DNA of 64,000 nucleotides from Roseiconus nitratireducens (GTDB lineage Bacteria > Planctomycetota > Planctomycetia > Pirellulales > Pirellulaceae): the NCBI RefSeq assembly GCF_008629675.1, contig NZ_VWOX01000010.1:281787-345786 (forward strand). Reading direction: 5' to 3'. A model generated the notes under the pieces. That model was not told the DNA's origin. It saw only the letters and a program-made list of their open reading frames with translations, and searched no databases. Below are positions 58,486-64,000 of the stretch, in pieces; the stretch's first letter is position 1, and every line of letters begins with the position of its first letter. The position numbers were made by a program, and so were the translations under genes.

Positions 58486-59418
58486 TCAGTCGGCAAATGC
58501 CTGCAGCCCAGTTCCAACGGCCGCAATGAAGCGAGCTGCCTTGGTTCGGTCCATGTCTCGCTGGTGCTCATCCCACACCTTTTCGATCTCGATTCGGCAC
58601 GTCATCCAAACGGCGGAACTCTCGCCTTCCAGGATCTCGTCGTGACCCTCCTTCAGTACGACCCTGGCGGCTGAAACCGTCGGTATGATCGGCGTTGTGG
58701 TCCCGGTCAGTCGGTCGGCCGTCGATTGATACAACGCGGCTAATTCGCCGGCTGGGAAGGTCTCGCTAGCGTTGGCTTTCAAGAGAGAAAACACGCGGCG
58801 ACCGAGATTGCCGAACTCATCGGCCGGCACGTCGTCGGGGCTCGGATCTGGTTCCGGCGGATTCGGCCCTGGAGGCATTGGTCCAGGTCCTGGTGGTGAT
58901 GGATCTGGACCAGTGCCGCGGATCACAACACGTGCATGAGCTTGGGCGAGCGCTCCGTCGACTTGGCAGATCAAATCGATCTCATAGGTGCCCGGTGGGC
59001 CTGTCCAAATGGCCGCCTTTCCACCATCGATCCGCACGAGATCCGGACGAAAGCCGTCCGGCAATCGCCGAACAATCCATGCGAACCCACCGGCCTGTTC
59101 GCAACTGGCCTCGCTGCGAATCAATCGATGCGGATCGACCTCGTCCGGAGTGTTGATCTGTTGAGCGATTGCTGGTGTCGTGGCGAATGCCAAGGCAATA
59201 CACACGAGCAACACGATCGACGATCTGCTGATCTGGTTTCTCCGACTGTCGGTCGCGCGAAGCGAGTCGCCAATGATCCATGCGACAAATAGCGTCACAA
59301 CTGTCTGCACTTGATCCTCCGAGATTGGTAGACCGAAATGATCAAAGACAACGAATAACACACCCGATAAAGCGAGCCAGAATCGACGAGAACGAACAAG
59401 GTCTTTGAGTTTCTGCAC
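58486..59418 (-). CDS. Holin-like N-terminus fused to an exported domain
   Basis: The 310-residue protein has a first hydrophobic helix (RRFWLALSGVLFVVFDHFGL) followed by 'SEDQVQTVVTLFVAWIIGDS', as in small phage holins. At about residue 65 a second hydrophobic segment (SSIVLLVCIALAFATTPAIA) looks like an internal signal/anchor. A beta domain, a Pro/Gly-rich hinge ('PSPPGPGPMPPGPNPPEPDP') and a helical C-terminus follow. It may be a holin fused to an exported protein, or an ancestral two-gene unit. GTG start 59418. Confidence 0.68.
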   Translation of the reverse strand: MQKLKDLVRSRRFWLALSGVLFVVFDHFGLPISEDQVQTVVTLFVAWIIGDSLRATDSRRNQISRSSIVLLVCIALAFATTPAIAQQINTPDEVDPHRLIRSEASCEQAGGFAWIVRRLPDGFRPDLVRIDGGKAAIWTGPPGTYEIDLICQVDGALAQAHARVVIRGTGPDPSPPGPGPMPPGPNPPEPDPSPDDVPADEFGNLGRRVFSLLKANASETFPAGELAALYQSTADRLTGTTTPIIPTVSAARVVLKEGHDEILEGESSAVWMTCRIEIEKVWDEHQRDMDRTKAARFIAAVGTGLQAFAD

Positions 59419-59587
59419 CGGTATGCCTCGTAGCGATAGAAGTCGGGCATGCAGAGTGAGTCGCGACTCTGCGACAAACTGCTTTCATGACTTCTATGCA
59501 TCGAGAACCGCAGGTGCGGGAAAGAACTCTGCCAAAACACTCGGATGGCGGCCCGTTGCCATCGTCGATTTTGCAGCGGCAGAAACA

Positions 59588-60637
59588 CTATGCCTGCAAG
59601 CTACCTTCGCTGATAAAGTCGAATGGGCCGGCCAACTCTTCGGCGAACGACAAATCGCAGAACAAGGGCCGGTAGCGACGAGCGAGTGGACCCAATGCGG
59701 AAAGGATTTGTCGAACCAGCAAATAACTGGTCCTGGACGCATGAAGCTGCATGCTCACATCATCTGGATCCTGCAACACTCCGACCCGACGGTTTGCATG
59801 AATGCCGAATAGTTGCAGTTCAGGAAATAGAATCAGCAACTTGCACGCCGTGTCTGAGTCCGGTGAAACCAGACAACCCACTTTGTGTTTTCCACGTCGC
59901 ACCTCCCGCGCGATGTTCCTTACCGGATCGTCATTATCCCAAGGCCAACCTGTGACTCGCCAATTCGCCTCGGCGAGTTTCTCCTTTGCGCCCATCGCGT
60001 AGTGAGTGATGTAGGTCGGAGAGAAATTGTCACGCAACAGCCAGCCATTCTGACACAGAACCGTGTTGAACTCTTGAGGAAGGAATCGGATCGCATCGCG
60101 ACATCTCGACCACAGAACATTGCCAATGATACTTTCGTCCGCGCCCATGTCGCCGTAGTTGCTCCAACGTTTCTGCGCTTTTTCGATCCGTTGCCACACC
60201 GATAAGAAGTGGGGCAGCCCGTATAGATACAGTCCGCCATTGGGGTGGAGAGCCGGCGGTAATTGATCGGTATTCATGCGAGTCGCCCAAGTCCGATGGG
60301 CTCTCGCGCCCCAACTGCTTTCATCAACCCTACGGTCGGGTCGCTGGCGACCTGCGACCATCGCAAACTGATCAGGAGACACGAGGTCGAAAGGGCTGGG
60401 ACAGTCTTCACGAATCAACATATCGTTGTCGAGTTGCAACACATGAGCCTCATCAAACCGATCAAGGACCGCGGCAAAGGCTCGCATCTTTCGCCAGAAA
60501 CAATGACCTCCTGAATCGCATTGCGAAAACCAAATCAGTTCCGCATCCCATCGATCCGCAGCGGCTTGATAAGACTCTCGGACATTGCTGATGGCCCGTT
60601 TGGGAGGGAAGTCGGGGACGATGATCACACGTTTCAT
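59588..60637 (-). CDS. GT8/nucleotide-sugar transferase (paralog of 55332 gene)
   Basis: The 349-residue transferase has 'MKRVIIVPDFPPKRAISNVR' ESY, 'VLQLDNDMLIREDCPSPF', 'LHPNGGLYLYGLPHF' and 'NYGDMGADESIIGNVLW'. It is clearly homologous to the plus-strand gene at 55332 but encoded in the opposite direction. The start overlaps the stop of the sulfotransferase upstream (ATGA). Confidence 0.82.
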   Translation of the reverse strand: MKRVIIVPDFPPKRAISNVRESYQAAADRWDAELIWFSQCDSGGHCFWRKMRAFAAVLDRFDEAHVLQLDNDMLIREDCPSPFDLVSPDQFAMVAGRQRPDRRVDESSWGARAHRTWATRMNTDQLPPALHPNGGLYLYGLPHFLSVWQRIEKAQKRWSNYGDMGADESIIGNVLWSRCRDAIRFLPQEFNTVLCQNGWLLRDNFSPTYITHYAMGAKEKLAEANWRVTGWPWDNDDPVRNIAREVRRGKHKVGCLVSPDSDTACKLLILFPELQLFGIHANRRVGVLQDPDDVSMQLHASRTSYLLVRQILSALGPLARRYRPLFCDLSFAEELAGPFDFISEGSLQA

Positions 60638-61239
60638 CCGACACCTCGCTGAGTCAGCGTCAGTGGCTGCAACTCACGGTACAATCGAACCGCTTGATCA
60701 AGTTGCTGTCGCAATCGTTCGCGTGCATCGTGCGAAACGCGAACGCGAGCGGGTGCAGCGTTGTGCTTTCGCTGATTTTCAATCGGCAATGGACGATTCA
60801 ACCGCGCGAATAAGACCCGCATGCACGACGAAAGCGTGCGGGTGTCGTAGATCCAAGTCCGGTCCAGACACTCGCGGAAGCCACCGCAAAAATAGTGCGT
60901 CAGACCGCTGCTGACGTGTCCCAAAAACTCAAAAGCGGAATCCGCTTCCCGCGAACCAAGACCATCGCACCACGTCTGAGCGTCGGGAAATTGTCTGAAG
61001 AAATCCTGCTCACGGGGGCTCCAGTCCGGAGCCTTGCGACGGCGAGCATCAAATGCCGACAAGGCGTGTTCAACCGGTTCCCGAATGCCAATCAACATTT
61101 GATCTTTTGGGAACCGCTCGGCCGCGTCGGTCAGAGGGGTACAGTGTCCGAGCCAAACGTGATCAACGTGGCCATCACGCAGTACACGATGCACGTGGAC
61201 ACCCCCGGTTTTCCCAACGTGAATGCAGACCAACCTCAT
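60634..61239 (-). CDS. Sulfotransferase-family protein
   Basis: The 201-residue protein has a 5'-phosphosulfate-loop-like 'CIHVGKTGGVHVHRVL' near the N-terminus and 'LIGIREPVEHALSAFDARRR' as the 3'-phosphate-binding segment, the two PAPS-contact motifs of the sulfotransferase superfamily. It would sulfate a carbohydrate acceptor. It is coupled by ATGA overlaps between the GT25-sulfotransferase fusion and the GT8-like gene. Confidence 0.82.
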   Translation of the reverse strand: MRLVCIHVGKTGGVHVHRVLRDGHVDHVWLGHCTPLTDAAERFPKDQMLIGIREPVEHALSAFDARRRKAPDWSPREQDFFRQFPDAQTWCDGLGSREADSAFEFLGHVSSGLTHYFCGGFRECLDRTWIYDTRTLSSCMRVLFARLNRPLPIENQRKHNAAPARVRVSHDARERLRQQLDQAVRLYRELQPLTLTQRGVG

Positions 61240-62663
61240 CCGTGCTTCCTCAGGTTTGGGTTGACATGGCCGACCGCGGCGTCGATCTCATCCGGATCTG
61301 GCGCGATGCCTAAGAACTTCACTAAACGCTCGACTTCGTGTTTGGTGTTCGATGTCAGCGACGCAAAATCGATCCGGTGCACCGGTATGTCTGGATGAGC
61401 GGCGATGAAGTCCTCACGATGCTTCAGTAAGCTGCGCTGCAATTGTTCACACTGTTGCGGCGTCGCCGCGTACCAATTGCCGCGGTGTTTTCGGCTGCGA
61501 CTTTGCAAGCTACGGATCGAAGCTTCGATGGGTCGATCGACGGCGATGATTCGCATGGAATTTCCGATCGCTTTGTGAATGTGGTCGGCGAAACGGCATA
61601 GATGCGGGTACTTGCCACCGGCGACCGTCTCATCACGAACGGCTTCACTCTTCTTGCCCACGAAGAATTTTTTCAACCGATAAGTTAGGTCCGAATCGCT
61701 GATGGTTGGATCGGCGGCGGGAAACTTCATTACGGCTTCGCATAGCTCCATCAATCCAACGGCTTCGCCTCCACCGGTCGCCTCGAAGCCACCGAGCTGA
61801 TTGCCCATGTGGACACCCAAGTGGTGGCAGATCATCGCGACGCAGGACGTGCCACTGCGATGCGGCCCCAGCACCGCGAAGAATGGTTCTTCTTCGTGAT
61901 CTACATTCACGGCGTCGTTGAAGAATCGGGTCTCGCTCCATCGTCGCCCCGAAATGTTGCTGCGTGTGGGCAATTGACCAACCAACCAGCGATCCGGTGC
62001 GTAGACCGCAACCGACCCCTTTCCCACGTTTCGTCGGGCGATTCCGTGGTAACGCCGCTGGATCATCCGACCGAGGTGGTGGTCGATGTGATTGGCCTTC
62101 TTCCAATCGCGCGAGTGCAAGTGTCGGTAGAGCGACACCATGTTGGATCGACCACGGACCATGAAAGCGTGAGTCCGGTTGACGTTGTAAGGCAGGTAAA
62201 CGTGCTCGGAGATTCTCACCGGCGGATGAGCGACTGAATACAGGTGTTGTCCGCCCAGATACGCGAGTCCCCAATCGTCCGGTAGCTCACAAACAAACTT
62301 CTGGAAACGCTTCGCGAAGTCATTGCAAAACCCAGCGTCGTCTTCGAAGACCACGTAGGAGTCGATTCCTTCCGACAAGCACTTTTCCAAGATCAGGCAG
62401 TGCGATCGGTAGCAGCCCCAAGCTCCGTTGCCGGCTCTCCAATGTGTCGGAGGCGGAACTCGCCTTCCGTCAATGGCCGCGAATCGCTCTGGTTTGGGAA
62501 AAGGCCACGGTTTGGGAAGCTGATCGAACCATTCCCGCAGCCGATCGTGACGACCATCGAGATTGATCAGAAAGCAACGCTCAACAAGGCTGTTTTGTTT
62601 TTCAGATTGTTTGGCGGCTAGATTAGCACGAGTGGTCGTCGAGGTCGCTGGCACGGTGGTCAT
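61236..62663 (-). CDS. GT25-type glycosyltransferase fused to a sulfotransferase (copy 2)
   Basis: The 475-residue paralog of the gene at 49792 has the same order and long identical stretches: 'NGAWGCYRSHCLILEKCL', 'EGIDSYVVFEDDAGF', 'PYNVNRTHAFMVRGR', 'FFAVLGPHRSGTSCVAM', 'GGEAVGL', 'NLRKHG' at the end. The N-terminal 28 residues differ (Thr/Ala-rich). ATG 62663 follows AAGGAAAAAGATCAAG. Encoded leftward, it heads the inverted half of the glycan system together with the 62720 gene. Confidence 0.85.
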   Translation of the reverse strand: MTTVPATSTTTRANLAAKQSEKQNSLVERCFLINLDGRHDRLREWFDQLPKPWPFPKPERFAAIDGRRVPPPTHWRAGNGAWGCYRSHCLILEKCLSEGIDSYVVFEDDAGFCNDFAKRFQKFVCELPDDWGLAYLGGQHLYSVAHPPVRISEHVYLPYNVNRTHAFMVRGRSNMVSLYRHLHSRDWKKANHIDHHLGRMIQRRYHGIARRNVGKGSVAVYAPDRWLVGQLPTRSNISGRRWSETRFFNDAVNVDHEEEPFFAVLGPHRSGTSCVAMICHHLGVHMGNQLGGFEATGGGEAVGLMELCEAVMKFPAADPTISDSDLTYRLKKFFVGKKSEAVRDETVAGGKYPHLCRFADHIHKAIGNSMRIIAVDRPIEASIRSLQSRSRKHRGNWYAATPQQCEQLQRSLLKHREDFIAAHPDIPVHRIDFASLTSNTKHEVERLVKFLGIAPDPDEIDAAVGHVNPNLRKHG

Positions 62664-62719
62664 CTTGATCTTTTTCCTTGTAAGGTTGGCGGACGGATGA
62701 AAAGAAGGCGGCGAGATCG

Positions 62720-63190
62720 TTAATCAGTTTCAAGCGGGCCGTCGGGGAACTTCCGCTCGTAACGCCGGATCGCGGTGAGAACAAGCGACCGAGCCGTCGG
62801 CAATGTGAATTCATCCGCGTCCATTCCCTGGCGGGCTGCTTCGTGAACAAGCCATGCGGCAATGGTCTCAGCGTTGAGTCGGCATCCTTTGACGCCCCAG
62901 TTGTTGATCGTGGCGATCCGTCGTTGGATTGGTTTTGCTTTCGCTGCGACGGCTAGCCAGGGAAGCATTCGCTTCAGCTCGCTTCCGGGGCCTGTCGATG
63001 ACTGATTCCCGTCTGCTGGCCCTTCATTGAGCTGTGCGAAGTTTTGCAGACTCACTGCTTCATCGGTGAAGTCGCACCGATCTATTCGCTGTGCCAACGG
63101 TTGCTCGGGATCGCAGTCCACTGAGACATCTTTTCTTGTTCCCGTTTCGCAGCGGACGACTCCGTTGCGTTGGCTGAGATCTCGATCCAT
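62720..63190 (-). CDS. Hypothetical protein of the glycan cassette (copy 2)
   Basis: The 156-residue protein's C-terminal half 'GPGSELKRMLPWL', 'NNWGVKGCRLNAETIAAWLV' and 'TAIRRYERKFPDG' matches the 49248 gene product. The N-terminal half differs and lacks its Cys-rich finger. As in the other copy, it lies immediately upstream of the GT25-sulfotransferase gene, so the pair moved or duplicated as a unit. Confidence 0.7.
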   Translation of the reverse strand: MDRDLSQRNGVVRCETGTRKDVSVDCDPEQPLAQRIDRCDFTDEAVSLQNFAQLNEGPADGNQSSTGPGSELKRMLPWLAVAAKAKPIQRRIATINNWGVKGCRLNAETIAAWLVHEAARQGMDADEFTLPTARSLVLTAIRRYERKFPDGPLETD

Positions 63191-63540
63191 TTCGGACGTA
63201 CCGTTTATTCAAGAGTTGAAGATTCACTGAGTTGCTTTCGCTGGCGATACAACAACGGACGACAAATCAACGATCCGGTCGCTTTCTCGCACGCACCTTT
63301 CTCTATGCCTGAACAGCCTTTTGCGAGGCACGAATTCCAACCGAATTCCGAAAGTTCTTTGCATGGACTGAATGGCGGTTTACCAGGTCGAATTCGAAAG
63401 ATTCTTTTGCCGCGCTGGCGGACTTGGGTGCATAGGTCGAGTGGAAAACGATCCGATCCATTTCGTGACAATCCACGCGTCGTCGTTGTTGATTCGTCTG
63501 GAGTGGATCATCACCCTCTCAACGACAATCGACGAAAACC
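63191..63540. other. Stretch without a confident gene
   Basis: About 350 bases between the divergent glycan-cassette gene and the Ser-rich ORF. An ATG at 63306 opens a plus-strand frame (MPEQPFARHEFQPNSESSLH...) to 63670 that overlaps the next gene. It may be a short real gene, but I cannot support it further. Promoters for both directions should lie here. Confidence 0.4.
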
Positions 63541-64000
63541 ATGCAATCCAACAACCGCTCGCGAGCCAATTCCGAACTCACCGCCGCATCCGATGATTCG
63601 GTCCATTCGCACGTTCGCAAATCCACCGAATCAGAAGTTCGAAAGAAGCGATCCGAAAGCCAAGAAGTGAAGGTGACGAATGCCGGGCGGTACGAGAAAA
63701 CATCGCTCCGAAATGAGAATCTTGAAGTTCAAACGAGCGAAAGTGAGATCTATCGATCAGCCCAGGCCGATTCTCATGGCGGAAACACTCGACGACTTCA
63801 AGAAGGTGCTTCCGTTCCGTCTGTTCAAAACCAAGCCAACGATGGAATCTCACCAGAGAATGCCGCTTCCAACTTCAACATTCCGGATCTTGACGAGTTG
63901 GCCGACCGGATTGCGGCGACGGGGTACGGCGGGTTTCGTGATGGCTTTGGTGATTCCGGTAGCGGCGGATCGGGTTCCGATGGCAGCAGTAGTTCGTCGT
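63541..64000 (+). CDS. Start of a second serine-rich protein (cut by window edge)
   Basis: The frame from ATG 63541 is open to the end of the window (153 codons). It encodes a hydrophilic, Ser/Glu/Arg-rich N-terminus (MQSNNRSRANSELTAASDDS...), then 'NFNIPDLDELADRIAATGYG', a Gly-rich hinge, and 'DSGSGGSGSDGSSSSS' running off the edge. The start of a Ser tract mirrors the 46726 protein, again next to glycosyltransferase and sulfotransferase genes. It is partial, so no function can be assigned. Confidence 0.65.
   Translation, partial: MQSNNRSRANSELTAASDDSVHSHVRKSTESEVRKKRSESQEVKVTNAGRYEKTSLRNENLEVQTSESEIYRSAQADSHGGNTRRLQEGASVPSVQNQANDGISPENAASNFNIPDLDELADRIAATGYGGFRDGFGDSGSGGSGSDGSSSSS

Overview
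The window looks like planctomycete DNA, most likely Pirellulaceae (Rhodopirellula-like). This is inferred from four things: the moderately high GC, a TPR protein carrying two RNA-polymerase-alpha-CTD-like domains, the 'GTTCCCAGG..CCTGGGAAC' hairpin repeats, and the style of the phage genes. No rRNA or other definitive marker is present. Bases 1 to about 7130 are ordinary chromosome: an ABC-transporter ATPase (cut by the left edge), argJ, tRNA-Thr(CGT), the TPR/alpha-CTD protein, tgt overlapping a P-II-like gene, a repeat-filled gap, and an initiator tRNA-Met with a terminator.

From somewhere in 7131-7400 to beyond the right edge lies a large tailed-phage genome integrated by a large serine recombinase; its right end is not in the window. 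Order: (1) integration cassette, two mini-ORFs, DUF2924, serine recombinase, ParB-like HTH protein (7.4-10.4 kb); (2) an unrecognised two-gene cassette (10.7-13.0 kb) and a sigma-like factor (13.2-13.8 kb); (3) a replication/recombination run, Sak4-like ATPase, DUF669 protein, RusA-like resolvase, SF2 helicase split by an intein, HNH nucleases, prim-pol/DUF3987 protein, ParB-methyltransferase fusion (13.9-24.8 kb); (4) a minus-strand array of small accessory genes ending in an amidoligase-like gene (24.8-29.4 kb); (5) packaging, head and tail genes (29.5-46.7 kb) with a RelE-type toxin-antitoxin pair and an orphan antitoxin on the opposite strand; (6) an 841-residue tail protein with a roughly 460-residue Ser/Ser-Asp region, followed by a dense glycan cluster (46.7-56.3 kb); (7) a minus-strand block (56.4-63.2 kb) with a papain-like peptidase, a holin-like fusion, and second copies of the glycosyltransferase and sulfotransferase genes; (8) the start of another Ser-rich protein at the right edge.

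Three signals stand out. First, the helicase intein sits exactly inside the DECH motif and carries a Vsr/DUF559-like zinc-finger endonuclease encoded in a different frame. Both frames stay open, and the overlap at the C-terminal splicing domain looks functional in both. Second, the phage pairs serine-rich virion-type proteins with at least six glycosyltransferases, three sulfotransferase domains and a radical SAM enzyme, arranged as two inverted paralogous cassettes. This resembles a phage-borne serine-rich-glycoprotein decoration system. Third, two families of repeated cis elements seem to organise transcription: an exact 20-base motif in front of three plus-strand modules, and a 'CATGG-AG-CCATG' element with a TTGA box in front of five minus-strand accessory units.

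Functions are read from motifs and family resemblance only; no searches were run.
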